From UBA4416 sp038327195 (GTDB lineage Bacteria > Bacteroidota > Bacteroidia > B-17B0 > Aurantibacillaceae), in contig JBBQKU010000006.1 of assembly GCA_038327195.1 (NCBI GenBank), positions 62,001 to 126,000 of the forward strand: a stretch of 64,000 nt of DNA, written 5' to 3'. Of the stretch, positions 9,229 through 17,301 are shown piece by piece. The notes under the pieces were generated by a model. That model was not told where the DNA came from, made no database searches, and worked only from the letters and a program-made list of their open reading frames with translations. Every line of letters begins with the position of its first letter. Position 1 is the first letter of the stretch. A program made the position numbers and the translations under genes.

Positions 9229-10413
9229 ATGAACTCAATAAAAGCATTTTTTGTAATAGCACTTGTTCTATCTAGTAATTTAGTTTTTGGGCAAGATCCT
9301 TCTTATTATGACCTCACGTTTAGTTCAGATTCTACGTCAACGCCTTACAAAACAAATAACACTAACTATGTCTTTATTCGTTCTAAAAGAGGAACTGAGC
9401 CGGTAAAAGCAACCACTTCTGCCGACTCTATAAAATCATTTGTTATTCAAAAAATAGTGCTTGTTTTTTCAGAGACTTCCAACTCTGAAATTGAAAATCG
9501 TGAAGCTTATAACCAAGAGCGTTGGGAAAATTTAATACCAACCTACCCACAATTTTTTCAGGCAAAAACAACGTATAAAAATATTTGCCAATGTAGCCAA
9601 GATGCTTCAAGCCCTAGTTATAAAGAAGTACAGGGTTTTTATATTTATTATACGCCAAAAGCTGGTAGCGAACCCAAAAAAGAAGTGGAAGTAGTAAAAA
9701 CCGAAACACCTAAACCAACGGAGCCGATAAAAGAAATAGAAAAGAAAACAGCTGATGAACCAAAAAAAGAAGTTGCAAAAGTTGAAACGCCTAAACCAGC
9801 GGAGCCAAAAAAAGAACCCGTAAAAGAAGAACCTAAAAAAGTAGTTGAGGCACAAAAAAAAGAAGAGCCTAAAAAGGCAAAAGAAGTGGAAGCAAAAGTA
9901 GAAGAACCTAAACCAATTGAAGTTGTAAAAAAAGAAGAGCCAAAGAAAGAAGTTGAAACAAATGAAGAGGAAGTGAGCGATTCTAAAAACAAGATAGCTG
10001 CACCTATTGCTAAACCCCGAAAAGCAAAAGACCCAAGAGCATGCCGTGCCGCATGCTATGGAACTGGAGAAAATGATTTAAATGCTTTTTTTAGAGATAA
10101 GGTTGTTTTAACTAAAAAAATGAAAAAAGATGAGGTTGATTTAAAACTACAATTAAATGTAGATGGCACTATTAAAAAAGTAATTATCATTGGCGATAAT
10201 GCCGATTTAAATAAATTGGTAGAAGATGCTGTTAAAAATATGGTTTGGAATGCATCTGTAAAAGCTGGTTTAACAATTAAATCGGAAGTACGAATGATTT
10301 TAAAATTTGACAAAGAATTAAAAGGGTTAAAAGCTGGAGAATTAATTGTTAACCCTCGCCAAGGACCTAAATGCCTAACGTGCACAAGTGATGAAGAGTT
10401 GTTTTTGAAGTAA
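9229..10413 (+). CDS. Secreted Glu/Pro/Lys-rich protein with TonB-C-like C-terminus
   Basis: The 394-residue product begins with a signal peptide (MNSIKAFFVIALVLSSNLVFG, cleavage before QDPSYY). Residues about 140-260 are low complexity: ETPKP, AEPKKE, VKKEEPKK and similar blocks repeat many times, giving an extended charged linker. The C-terminal about 110 residues contain KVVLTKKMKKDEVDLKLQLN, DGTIKKVIIIGDN and AVKNMVWNASVKAGLTIKS, which resemble the fold of the TonB C-terminal domain (beta strand, helix, strand with a central VDGTI turn). A classical TonB has a membrane anchor, whereas this protein has a cleavable signal, so an energy-transducing role is doubtful; a periplasm-spanning binding protein is as likely. 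It lies 86 bases after the macroglobulin gene and may share its transcript. Confidence 0.7.
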   Translation: MNSIKAFFVIALVLSSNLVFGQDPSYYDLTFSSDSTSTPYKTNNTNYVFIRSKRGTEPVKATTSADSIKSFVIQKIVLVFSETSNSEIENREAYNQERWENLIPTYPQFFQAKTTYKNICQCSQDASSPSYKEVQGFYIYYTPKAGSEPKKEVEVVKTETPKPTEPIKEIEKKTADEPKKEVAKVETPKPAEPKKEPVKEEPKKVVEAQKKEEPKKAKEVEAKVEEPKPIEVVKKEEPKKEVETNEEEVSDSKNKIAAPIAKPRKAKDPRACRAACYGTGENDLNAFFRDKVVLTKKMKKDEVDLKLQLNVDGTIKKVIIIGDNADLNKLVEDAVKNMVWNASVKAGLTIKSEVRMILKFDKELKGLKAGELIVNPRQGPKCLTCTSDEELFLK

Positions 10414-10456
10414 GACGTAATTAATAAAATGAATAGTAGTTATTTTTGAGCACACA

Positions 10457-10548
10457 GTTTCCCCCTCTTGAGGGGGTGCCTGAAAGGCGGGGGAGGAATT
10501 GTACCACATAAATTCCTCCCCCTGCGCCCCCTCAAGAGGGGGAAATAC
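10457..10548. repeat. Long GC-rich palindromic repeat
   Basis: The left part (10457-10500) reads agtttccccctcttgagggg... and ends gcgggggaggaatt; the right part (10511-10548) is nearly its reverse complement, differing by a short insertion. Each arm also holds its own mini-palindrome CCCCCTCTTGAGGGGG. The strong G+C content stands out against the AT-rich surroundings. It sits directly before the DUF559 gene and looks like a mobile palindromic unit rather than a terminator, since no T-run follows. Confidence 0.8.
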
Positions 10549-10561
10549 TAACTGCATAAAA

Positions 10562-10948
10562 ATGGACATAAATAACTATAACCATTATAACAAAAAGTTG
10601 CAGCCATTTGCTAGTGAAAACAGAAAGCAAATGACAAAGGGGGAAGCGTGTTTATGGAAATACGCATTACGAGCTAAACAAATGGGATACTCATTTAATA
10701 GGCAACGCCCTGTTTTAAATTATATAGCCGATTTTATGTGTAAGGAATTAAAATTGATTATTGAAGTTGATGGCTACTCGCATACACTTGAAGATGTTAT
10801 AGAAAATGATATCATTAGGCAACAAAAACTAGAAGAGGCGGGCTTTAAAGTTATTCGATTTAAAGATGCAGAAGTATTAAATGAAATAAATAAAGTAAGG
10901 GAAATTATTTTGAATTCAATTTCTGACATCAAGTTAAAAGAAAAATAA
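10562..10948 (+). CDS. DUF559 (Vsr-like) endonuclease-domain protein
   Basis: The 128-residue product has the DUF559 signature: QMTKGEACLWKYALRAKQMG, FNRQRPVLNYIADFMC, then LIIEVDGYSHTLED and a C-terminal VIRFKDAEV. The acidic residues of YIADFMC and IEVDGYSH match the PD-(D/E)XK core of very-short-patch repair endonucleases, to which DUF559 is related. No biological role is established for most members. The open frame extends upstream to 10499 inside the palindromic repeat; I prefer the ATG at 10562 because it begins right after the repeat and gives a normal family length. It is 72 bases upstream of another nuclease-like gene. Genes of this family are often found alone next to such palindromes and may travel with them, which is inference. 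Confidence 0.85.
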   Translation: MDINNYNHYNKKLQPFASENRKQMTKGEACLWKYALRAKQMGYSFNRQRPVLNYIADFMCKELKLIIEVDGYSHTLEDVIENDIIRQQKLEEAGFKVIRFKDAEVLNEINKVREIILNSISDIKLKEK

Positions 10949-11020
10949 CATTACTAATTTTAATTAATGAAATACGTCAACCATTTTTAGGATGAGTCAA
11001 AAGAATAAACAATAAATATT

Positions 11021-11428
11021 ATGGGACAAAAAAGCGAAAGAACAAATTTAGCATCTGAATTTTATGTATTAGCAACACTACACAGACTTGATAAAGAACC
11101 ATTGTTGACACTTGGAAACAAAAAATCAGTGGATATTGTATTGCAAACTAATAATAAAACATTGACTATAGACGTTAAAGGTATGGCTAGTAAAACGAAT
11201 TGGTTACTTGGAATTAATAAACCAGAGATTATTAAAAATCATTTTTATGTTTTAGTAACTTACCTAAATAAAATTGATGATATTAGTGTTAAACCAGAGA
11301 GTTATATTTTACCATCGAGTGTAATTCATAAATTTTATAAGTTAACTAAGAAAGGTTATGTAATTCCGTATAGTAAACTTAGAGATGACGGTAAAATATA
11401 TAATGAAAACTGGGCAACTTTAAAATAA
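11021..11428 (+). CDS. PD-(D/E)XK-like protein, small stand-alone nuclease candidate
   Basis: The 135-residue protein begins MGQKSERTNLASEFYVLATL, a helix seen at the start of small restriction-enzyme-like folds, followed by LTLGNKKSVDIVLQ and LTIDVKGMASKTNW. The D in SVDIV and the DVKG match the D...(D/E)xK catalytic pair of the PD-(D/E)XK superfamily. I recognise this as a stand-alone family found sporadically in bacteria, without an assigned function. The C-terminal part (ENWATLK) is typical. No signal peptide or DNA-binding domain is evident. Its partners here are other nuclease-like genes on both sides, with no methyltransferase in sight, so a classical restriction-modification role is not supported. 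Confidence 0.65.
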   Translation: MGQKSERTNLASEFYVLATLHRLDKEPLLTLGNKKSVDIVLQTNNKTLTIDVKGMASKTNWLLGINKPEIIKNHFYVLVTYLNKIDDISVKPESYILPSSVIHKFYKLTKKGYVIPYSKLRDDGKIYNENWATLK

Positions 11429-11631
11429 TACAAACAGCTTATATACGATTTATTTAATTAGGGATGAAGTACAGGCATTTTCAAAAACTGTAAAAAGTTT
11501 TTTATTTTTCAAATGTCTAGAAAAATAGTATACCTAAACAAACATTTCTTTAGAAGAGTGTTCCAAACCCAAAGCTGAAATAACCCGCCAGAACACCACA
11601 ATAGAAAAATTAATTTCATAGAAAAATAAAA

Positions 11632-13140
11632 TTGAACAACAGCGATAACGACATTTTTGACTTATATAGGCCATTTCGAAATAAGTTGGCAAGTTTCAAT
11701 GTTATTGATAGTCTCTATGTAATTTGGGGCTATTCTAGGAATTATTTATTTAATGAAGAGTTCCCAAGTGAAATTGAAAAACCATTACACTTTAATCCGA
11801 ATGAGCCAAAATTATTTGAAAGAAAATATTTGGGATTATTTGATCATGAACTTGAATTTCTGCAAAAAGAAATTATTTTGAACTGTAATATCGCAAAGAC
11901 AAACTATTCTTTCAGAGAACAAAAGCATTTTTCAAAATTGATGAATTATCTAAGAGAGAATATGGAAAATACTTTAATTAAAAAATATACAAATCAACAG
12001 AACCTTTTACTTGACTTTAACAGAATGGTGCATAGACAATTTAAGTGGCAAACTGGCTTCGGTAGAGAAGCTATTTTTCGTTACTATCAAATTTACACCG
12101 ATGAAACTATTGCCGAATTAATTACAAATAAATTTAAGCTAACGCCTCAGCAACTATTTCTTATTGGATTTCTTTTTTTTGGATGGACTGGCACTCATTT
12201 CAAAACAGCTTTGCCGTTTAAGTCAACGGCAAAAGCTATTACAAGCGAAATGCTTGAAATATTTATAGGTCATTTTTCCATGACAATTCAAGAGGCTAAG
12301 CATGAATTAAAAACAAATCAGCAAATAAATGAAAATATTTTTTATTCTATTAATCCACTTCTTGCAAAACCTTTGCTAATTGATAAATCTGACATGATAT
12401 GCCCCATTCCTATTTTTATATTTTGGCTAGTTACTAGTGGTATTTATTATCCTTTGATTAAGGATAACAGTATTAATAAATTGTTTGGCAACGCTCTAGG
12501 TAAATCATTCGAAAATTACACTGGAGAATTGCTAAAGAAAAGTTGTACGAATAATAAATTAAAAATATTTCCAGAAGAAATATATGGTAAACCAGAGAAA
12601 AGAACAATTGATTGGCTATTAATTGATGAAAACTCAATTCTTTTTATTGAATGTAAAACTAAGAGAATGACATTAAACTCGAAATCATCGCTTGAAATTA
12701 CCGAAGGTTTAGAAAAAGATTTGAAAATAATGGCAGGATATGTAAAACAAGTATACGAATCATACTTAGAATATAAATCAAATCTATATACAACAGTAAA
12801 ATATGACGAAAGCAAAGAGTTTTATCCTCTCATTTTGACTTTAGAAGATTGGTTTATTAATATAAATCATGCACTTGTTGATAAACTAAAAGTATTTGTA
12901 GTCGATTGCTTTCAAAAAGCCAACTTAGACTTGGAATTACTTGAAAAATTTCCATATCAAATACGATGTGCTTCAGATTTTGAACGTGATATTCAATTAA
13001 TTAATTATTTTGGTATCAAGGACTATTTCTATAAAGCAACAAACAATTTAATCCAAGATGTTATTCCAAATTTTAAATTCGTAAATATTTACGAAGGAGA
13101 ATATCAAAAGGTATTTGTAGACCCATTTATGAGTGAATAG
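11632..13140 (+). CDS. 502-aa protein with a PD-(D/E)XK nuclease-like motif, TTG start
   Basis: I do not recognise the family. The first 300 residues are mostly helical with no clear motif. At residues about 320-345 lie KRTIDWLLIDENSILFIECK and T-K, matching the D...ExK pattern of PD-(D/E)XK nucleases (Asp in TIDW, Glu and Lys in ECK). The remainder (SSLEITEGLEKDLKIMAGYV onward) has a helix that in related folds packs against the core. The reading frame starts at TTG (11632); the first in-frame ATG would remove about 105 residues including conserved-looking sequence, so a TTG start is likely. Short imperfect inverted repeats lie on both sides (11585-11595 and 13148-13159). There is no helicase or methyltransferase domain. 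A defence function is possible but unproven. Confidence 0.6.
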   Translation: MNNSDNDIFDLYRPFRNKLASFNVIDSLYVIWGYSRNYLFNEEFPSEIEKPLHFNPNEPKLFERKYLGLFDHELEFLQKEIILNCNIAKTNYSFREQKHFSKLMNYLRENMENTLIKKYTNQQNLLLDFNRMVHRQFKWQTGFGREAIFRYYQIYTDETIAELITNKFKLTPQQLFLIGFLFFGWTGTHFKTALPFKSTAKAITSEMLEIFIGHFSMTIQEAKHELKTNQQINENIFYSINPLLAKPLLIDKSDMICPIPIFIFWLVTSGIYYPLIKDNSINKLFGNALGKSFENYTGELLKKSCTNNKLKIFPEEIYGKPEKRTIDWLLIDENSILFIECKTKRMTLNSKSSLEITEGLEKDLKIMAGYVKQVYESYLEYKSNLYTTVKYDESKEFYPLILTLEDWFININHALVDKLKVFVVDCFQKANLDLELLEKFPYQIRCASDFERDIQLINYFGIKDYFYKATNNLIQDVIPNFKFVNIYEGEYQKVFVDPFMSE

Positions 13141-13354
13141 ACAAAACTGTTTGTGGCGGCCAGCTTATACGCAGGGTTTATTAAATTTGGGCGGAAGTAT
13201 AAAACATATGCAAACAAAGCAGCTCTTCGAAAGACAATTATTTTCGCTTTGCTTTAAAACCCAATTTTTAGATTTTGTTGTAAATGTTAATTGCGGCCGT
13301 TTTTTGTTGAAAAACAGAAATGGCATTAATCATTTTCTTAATTATATTTGATTA
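13141..13354 (+). other. Intergenic stretch between the nuclease patch and the MerR gene
   Basis: The 214 bases begin with TGTTTGTGGCGG (13148-13159), the right arm of the imperfect repeat that flanks the 502-aa gene, and contain a duplicated ATGGCATTA (13320-13328 and 13355-13363). A 72-codon open frame here (13133-13351) has no recognisable content. A -7 box TATATTTG lies at 13343-13350 just before the MerR ATG. Confidence 0.5.
13343..13350 (+). promoter_or_regulatory. -7 box of the MerR-family gene
   Basis: TATATTTG matches TAnnTTTG. It ends four bases before the ATG at 13355, which would give a leaderless or nearly leaderless transcript. No good -33 box is at the expected distance, so this is a weak call. 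Confidence 0.35.
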
Positions 13355-13693
13355 ATGGCATTACTTGAAAAGGAAACTGAGAAATTATTTTATTCTATTG
13401 GCGAAGTAGCCGATATGTTTGATGTAAACACATCTCTGATTCGTTTTTGGGAAAAGGAATTTGATATTATTACGCCTTCAAAAAATAAAAAAGGAAATCG
13501 CCTTTTTACAAAAAAAGACATTGAAAATTTTAAATTGATTTTTCACTTTGTAAAAGAAAAAGGCTATACTTTGCAAGGCGCTAAAGACAAACTGAAAGGT
13601 GGTTTAAAAGAAAGTGATCAAAAAAATGCCGAAGTTATTTCTAAATTAAAGAACATTAAACAAGAGCTTCTTAATTTAAAAAACGCCCTTTAA
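13355..13693 (+). CDS. MerR-family transcriptional regulator
   Basis: The 112-residue product has a MerR winged helix at the N-terminus: KLFYSIGEVADMFDVNTSLI, then RFWEKEFDIITPSKNKKGNR and LFTKKDIENFKLIFHFVKEK. This covers the recognition helix and the wing. A short coiled-coil-like tail (KLKNIKQELLNLKNAL) can serve for dimer formation. There is no cysteine cluster or effector domain, so it does not sense metal in the MerR way. This stand-alone short MerR type is common in Bacteroidota and usually uncharacterised. Downstream lies a block of palindromes and then an M16 protein on the same strand, 370 bases away, so it is probably transcribed alone. Confidence 0.9.
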   Translation: MALLEKETEKLFYSIGEVADMFDVNTSLIRFWEKEFDIITPSKNKKGNRLFTKKDIENFKLIFHFVKEKGYTLQGAKDKLKGGLKESDQKNAEVISKLKNIKQELLNLKNAL

Positions 13694-13721
13694 TCGGAAA
13701 TCAAATTTTTTTAGTGTTGCT

Positions 13722-13798
13722 GTCACCCTGAACTCGATTCAGGGTCTTGGCTCTAATAAAGTTTAAGAACTGAGATGCTGAAACAAGTTCAGCATGAC
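13722..13798. repeat. Extragenic palindrome of the GTCAxxCTGAACT type
   Basis: The left arm GTCACCCTGAACTCGATTCA and the right arm, whose reverse complement is GTCATGCTGAACTTGTTTCA, agree at most positions. This consensus is familiar from intergenic palindromes scattered in Bacteroidota genomes. The element lies in the 370-base gap between the MerR and M16 genes (13694-14063). Confidence 0.75.
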
Positions 13799-13851
13799 TA
13801 AATTTTCGACAACAATCTTTGGCTATAGCAAAAATCAAAGTATTGTAATCT

Positions 13852-13906
13852 GTCAGTTCGAGCGGAGTCGAGAACCTAAAAACATCTCGACTGCGCTCGA
13901 TGCGAC
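13852..13906. repeat. Extragenic palindrome of the TTCGAGCGGAGTCGAGA type
   Basis: The left arm GTCAGTTCGAGCGGAGTCGA pairs with a right arm whose reverse complement is GTCGCATCGAGCGCAGTCGA. It belongs to the same general class as the palindrome at 13722 but is a different sequence. A fragment ctattctcgatgcgctgttgg follows at 13922, perhaps the remnant of a further copy. The rest of the gap (13945-14063) shows only short repeats around taagcg. Confidence 0.75.
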
Positions 13907-14063
13907 AAAAAATTTAATTAGACTATTCTCGATGCGCTGTTGGTATAACCCAAAATTCTGAGTAAATTTATGCTTATGAAATTGGTAAGCGCCTAAAAGC
14001 ACAAATGCTTATAATAAGCGCATAATCGTTTTCATTTGATAACATAAACACTAAACTCTTTAA

Positions 14064-15347
14064 ATGAACTTAGATAGAAAACAAGCTCCTGCTTTTAAAA
14101 CAATTGATAAAATTGATATTACTAAAGCTAAACAGGATGTATTAGATAACGGCATTAAAGTTTACACATTAAACAGTGGCTCGCAAGAATTAACTAAAAT
14201 TGAGTTGGTTTTTAAAGCTGGTATGTATTATCAAAAACAACCTTTAGTTGCATCTGCTGCCAATAATCTTTTAGAAACCGGAACTAAAAACTACACAGCC
14301 AATCAAATTTCGGATAACATCGATTTTTTTGGTTCTTTTTTTGAGTGTGCTGTCGATCAGGATTATGCAACCTTAGCTTTGTTTAGTTTAAATAAATACG
14401 TTGAAAAAAGTTTACACTATGTTGAGGAAATTATTAAGTACCCAACTTTTCCTAAAGACGAGTTTGATATTTATGTTTCGAATAAAAAACAAAAGCATTT
14501 AGTAAATTCAGAAAAAGTAAATGTGTTAGCTCGCAGGCGTTACACCGAATTAATGTTTGGCGAAAAGCATCCGTATGGAGTTGCAGTAAAAACGGAAGAT
14601 TTTGATAAAATAAACTTAGAGTCTGTTTTGCAGTTTTACAAAGAGCATTATCATTCTGGAAACTGTACTATTTTTGCTTCTGGTAAATTAGATGATAATT
14701 TAATTGAAATCTTAAATAATTATTTTGGAAAAACAACTTGGGGAACTGTTTGCGAATTAAACAAACCTGATGTTGAAGTGCAGACAACAACTATTCAAAA
14801 ACATTTTATTGAAAAGCCTGACGCCATTCAATCTGCTATTCGTGTTGGAAGAATGCTGTTTAACAAAACGCACCCTGATTATTTTAAATTTCAAGTTTTA
14901 AATACCATTTTGGGAGGATATTTTGGATCTCGATTAATGGCAAATATTCGTGAAGACAAAGGTTATACTTACGGCATTGGTTCTGGATTATCGTCTTTAG
15001 TAAACGCAGGTTATTTTTTCATTTCTACCGAAGTTGGAGCAGATGTTACAAACCAAACATTGACAGAAATTTATAAGGAAATAAATAGTTTACGTACAAA
15101 GCTAGTTGGTAAAGAAGAATTGGAAACCGTTAGGAATTATGTATTGGGTCAGTTTTTAAGAAGTGTGGACGGGCCATATGCCTTAGCGGATAAGTTTAAA
15201 GCAATTTGGGAATTTGATTTAGATTATACTTATTTTGAAAAATATTTTGATGCAGTTAAAACAATTACGCCTCAAGACATTAAGGATTTAGCAAATAAAT
15301 ATTTTCAAGAAAAAGATTTAATCGAATTAGTTGTAGGAAAAAAGTAA
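14064..15347 (+). CDS. M16 (pitrilysin-like) family protein lacking the zinc motif
   Basis: The 427-residue protein has the two-domain M16 layout: an N-terminal peptidase-like half (IELVFKAGMYYQKQPLVASA) and a C-terminal M16_C half with GGYFGSRLMANIREDKGYTY, the typical substrate-clamping signature with Arg and Tyr. At the site of the HxxEH zinc motif the sequence reads ASAANNLLETGTKNYTA, so both His residues are missing. In the family, such proteins act as the non-catalytic partner of an active subunit that is normally encoded next door. No such active gene is present in this window. No signal peptide is visible, which suggests a cytoplasmic place. It ends before a stem-loop (15367-15392). 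Confidence 0.88.
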   Translation: MNLDRKQAPAFKTIDKIDITKAKQDVLDNGIKVYTLNSGSQELTKIELVFKAGMYYQKQPLVASAANNLLETGTKNYTANQISDNIDFFGSFFECAVDQDYATLALFSLNKYVEKSLHYVEEIIKYPTFPKDEFDIYVSNKKQKHLVNSEKVNVLARRRYTELMFGEKHPYGVAVKTEDFDKINLESVLQFYKEHYHSGNCTIFASGKLDDNLIEILNNYFGKTTWGTVCELNKPDVEVQTTTIQKHFIEKPDAIQSAIRVGRMLFNKTHPDYFKFQVLNTILGGYFGSRLMANIREDKGYTYGIGSGLSSLVNAGYFFISTEVGADVTNQTLTEIYKEINSLRTKLVGKEELETVRNYVLGQFLRSVDGPYALADKFKAIWEFDLDYTYFEKYFDAVKTITPQDIKDLANKYFQEKDLIELVVGKK

Positions 15348-15366
15348 TATGAATATTTGGTTTTGC

Positions 15367-15392
15367 TTTCGCGAGAGTCTTCTCTCGTGAAA
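15367..15392 (+). terminator. Hairpin after the M16 gene
   Basis: TTTCGCGAGAG (15367-15377) pairs with CTCTCGTGAAA (15382-15392) with one G-U pair and a 4-base loop. A T-rich stretch follows after three bases. A second small palindrome GAGGC-TTA-GCCTC follows at 15402-15414. Together they likely end transcription of the M16 gene before the glycosyltransferase gene. Confidence 0.55.
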
Positions 15393-15445
15393 ATTATTTT
15401 TGAGGCTTAGCCTCTTTAATATATAAAACTAAGTTTAAAACAAAT

Positions 15446-16579
15446 ATGGCAAAAGTTTTTATTATAGGTCCGGCTTATCCTTTACGTGGTGGTTTAGCTA
15501 GTTTCGATGAATTATTTTGCGAAGCTTTAAATAAACAAGGGCACCAATGCGAAATTATTTCCTATAGTTTGCAATATCCTAATTTTTTATTTCCTGGAAG
15601 TACGCAATACCATGTTAACGGAACAGCGCCAAAAAATATAACGATTCATACGTTGATTAATTCGGTTAATCCATTTTCGTGGTTTAAAACAGCAGCATTT
15701 ATTAAACAGCAAAAGCCTGATTTTATTATTTTTAGATTTTGGATTCCATTTATGGGGCCAGCTTTGGGAACCATTGCGCGCTTAGTAAAAAAACAAAACA
15801 TTAAAGTATTGGCAATAACTGATAATGTTATTCCTCACGAAAAACGTTTGGGAGATAAACAGTTAGCATCTTATTTTATAAAAGGTTGCGATGCCTTTGT
15901 TACGATGAGCAAGGCCGTGATGAACGATTTAGAGAAATTTACAAATACACCGCATAAAAAATATTTATTACACCCACTTTATACTGCCTTCGGAGAAAAA
16001 ATATCAAAACAAGAAGCGCGATTAAAATTAAATTTAAAGCAGGAAGATCAGGTGATTTTATTTTTCGGTTTAATACGAAAATACAAAGGATTGGATTTAT
16101 TAATAGAAGCATTTTCGTTATTAAAAAATAATCCAAATAATAAATTACTCATCGCTGGCGAATTTTATGAAGATAAACAACCGTACTTAGATTTGATTTC
16201 AAAATATCACATTGAAGAACAAGTTATTATATTGGATCAGTTTATTCCAAATGAGGAAGTTAAATTTTATTTTTCAGCGGCTAATCTAGTTGCATTGCCT
16301 TATCGTTCGGCTACACAAAGTGGTGTTACTCAAGTGTCTTTTCATTTTGAAGTTCCTACTTTGGTAACCAATGTGGGTGGTTTAGGCGAGATAATACCAA
16401 ATGATGTTGCGGGTTATGTAGTTGAACCAAATCCTCAAGCCATTGCAAATAGTATTGATGATTATTTTTTAAATAAAAAAGAACAAGCATTTACAGAAGG
16501 AATGAAAAGTGAAAAACAAAAATACAATTGGTCTATTTTTGTAAATGAAGTGATAGATTTGTATAACAGATTAAAATAA
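15446..16579 (+). CDS. Glycosyltransferase family 4 protein
   Basis: The 377-residue product has a GT-B fold as in GT4: an N-terminal Rossmann half opening with KVFIIGPAYPLRGGLASFDE (glycine loop), and a C-terminal half with VILFFGLIRKYKGLDLLIEA, NKLLIAGEFYEDKQPYLDLI and the sugar-nucleotide-binding region VALPYRSATQSGVTQVSFHF, where the usual E-x7-E pattern is diverged. The sugar and acceptor are unknown. It precedes bshB1 by five bases, so the two are one operon. It lacks the typical N-terminus of BshA (which opens with a Gly-Ile-x-Cys-Tyr-Pro type segment), so I do not call it BshA. A role in surface or small-molecule glycosylation is inference. Confidence 0.85.
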   Translation: MAKVFIIGPAYPLRGGLASFDELFCEALNKQGHQCEIISYSLQYPNFLFPGSTQYHVNGTAPKNITIHTLINSVNPFSWFKTAAFIKQQKPDFIIFRFWIPFMGPALGTIARLVKKQNIKVLAITDNVIPHEKRLGDKQLASYFIKGCDAFVTMSKAVMNDLEKFTNTPHKKYLLHPLYTAFGEKISKQEARLKLNLKQEDQVILFFGLIRKYKGLDLLIEAFSLLKNNPNNKLLIAGEFYEDKQPYLDLISKYHIEEQVIILDQFIPNEEVKFYFSAANLVALPYRSATQSGVTQVSFHFEVPTLVTNVGGLGEIIPNDVAGYVVEPNPQAIANSIDDYFLNKKEQAFTEGMKSEKQKYNWSIFVNEVIDLYNRLK

Positions 16580-16584
16580 ACAAA

Positions 16585-17301
16585 ATGAAATTAGATATAT
16601 TAGCAATAGGCGTGCATCCTGATGATGTAGAATTATCGTGTGCAGGCACAATTTTAAAACACATTGAACTAGGAAAAAAAGTTGGCATATTAGACTTAAC
16701 GCTTGGCGAACTTGGCACAAGAGGGAATGCAACATTAAGAACACAAGAGGCGATGCATTCGGCAAAAATCTTAGGCGTTTCGGTACGTGAACAATTAAAT
16801 ATGGCAGATGGTTTTTTTGAAAATAATGAAATCAATCAGCGACAAATTATTGAAGTGATTAGAAAATACCAACCTGAAATTATTTTATGTAATGCAATTA
16901 GCGATAGACATCCTGATCATGGCAGAGCTGCTAAACTAACTTCAGACGCATGTTTTTATAGCGGTTTAATGAAAGTTGAAACATTTGAAAACAAGACCTT
17001 GCAAGCAGCTTGGCGACCAAAAGCAGTTTATCATTACATACAAGATAATTTGTTGAAACCAGATTTTGTGATTGATATTACAAAATACAATGATAAAAAA
17101 ATGGAGTCTATTATGGCATATTCGTCTCAGTTTTTTGATCCAAATTCAAAAGAACCACAAACTCCAATATCAAGTAAGGGCTTTATGGAATATGTCAATG
17201 CAAAATCACGTTTATTTGGAAGAGCAATAAATACTGACTTTGCAGAAGGCTTCACGGTAAACCGTTATATGGGTGTAAACAATCTTTTTGATTTAGTTTA
17301 A
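16585..17301 (+). CDS. bshB1: Bacillithiol biosynthesis deacetylase BshB1
   Basis: The enzyme removes the acetyl group from N-acetylglucosaminyl-malate to give glucosaminyl-malate, the second step in making bacillithiol, the low-molecular-weight thiol of many Bacteroidota and Firmicutes. The 238 residues show the LmbE/PIG-L zinc motif VHPDDVE (His11, Asp13, Asp14), a second motif SDRHPDHGRA near residue 110, and BshB1-specific blocks such as LDLTLGELGTRGN, ACFYSGLMKVET and YSSQF. The last region contains GRAINTDFAEGF, typical of BshB1. It is five bases downstream of the GT4 gene. Genes for BshA and BshC are not in this window. Confidence 0.93.
   Translation: MKLDILAIGVHPDDVELSCAGTILKHIELGKKVGILDLTLGELGTRGNATLRTQEAMHSAKILGVSVREQLNMADGFFENNEINQRQIIEVIRKYQPEIILCNAISDRHPDHGRAAKLTSDACFYSGLMKVETFENKTLQAAWRPKAVYHYIQDNLLKPDFVIDITKYNDKKMESIMAYSSQFFDPNSKEPQTPISSKGFMEYVNAKSRLFGRAINTDFAEGFTVNRYMGVNNLFDLV

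Noticed and set aside
9607..9992. Long minus-strand frames opposite the Glu/Pro/Lys-rich gene
   Set aside because: They are Phe/Ser-rich mirror images of the repetitive coding sequence and carry no family motif.
10499..10561. Upstream extension of the DUF559 frame
   Set aside because: These 21 codons lie inside the palindrome and give a low-complexity Pro/Ser start; the ATG at 10562 gives normal family length.
13133..13351. 72-codon open frame after the 502-aa gene
   Set aside because: It overlaps the end of the nuclease-like gene, has odd composition and no recognisable motif; the region reads like intergenic DNA with a repeat arm.
13694..14063. CRISPR array in the palindrome block
   Set aside because: The repeats are two different palindromes and are not evenly spaced with spacers.
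15446..16579. The GT4 gene as bshA
   Set aside because: It is next to bshB1, but its N-terminus differs from that of BshA; adjacency alone is not enough.
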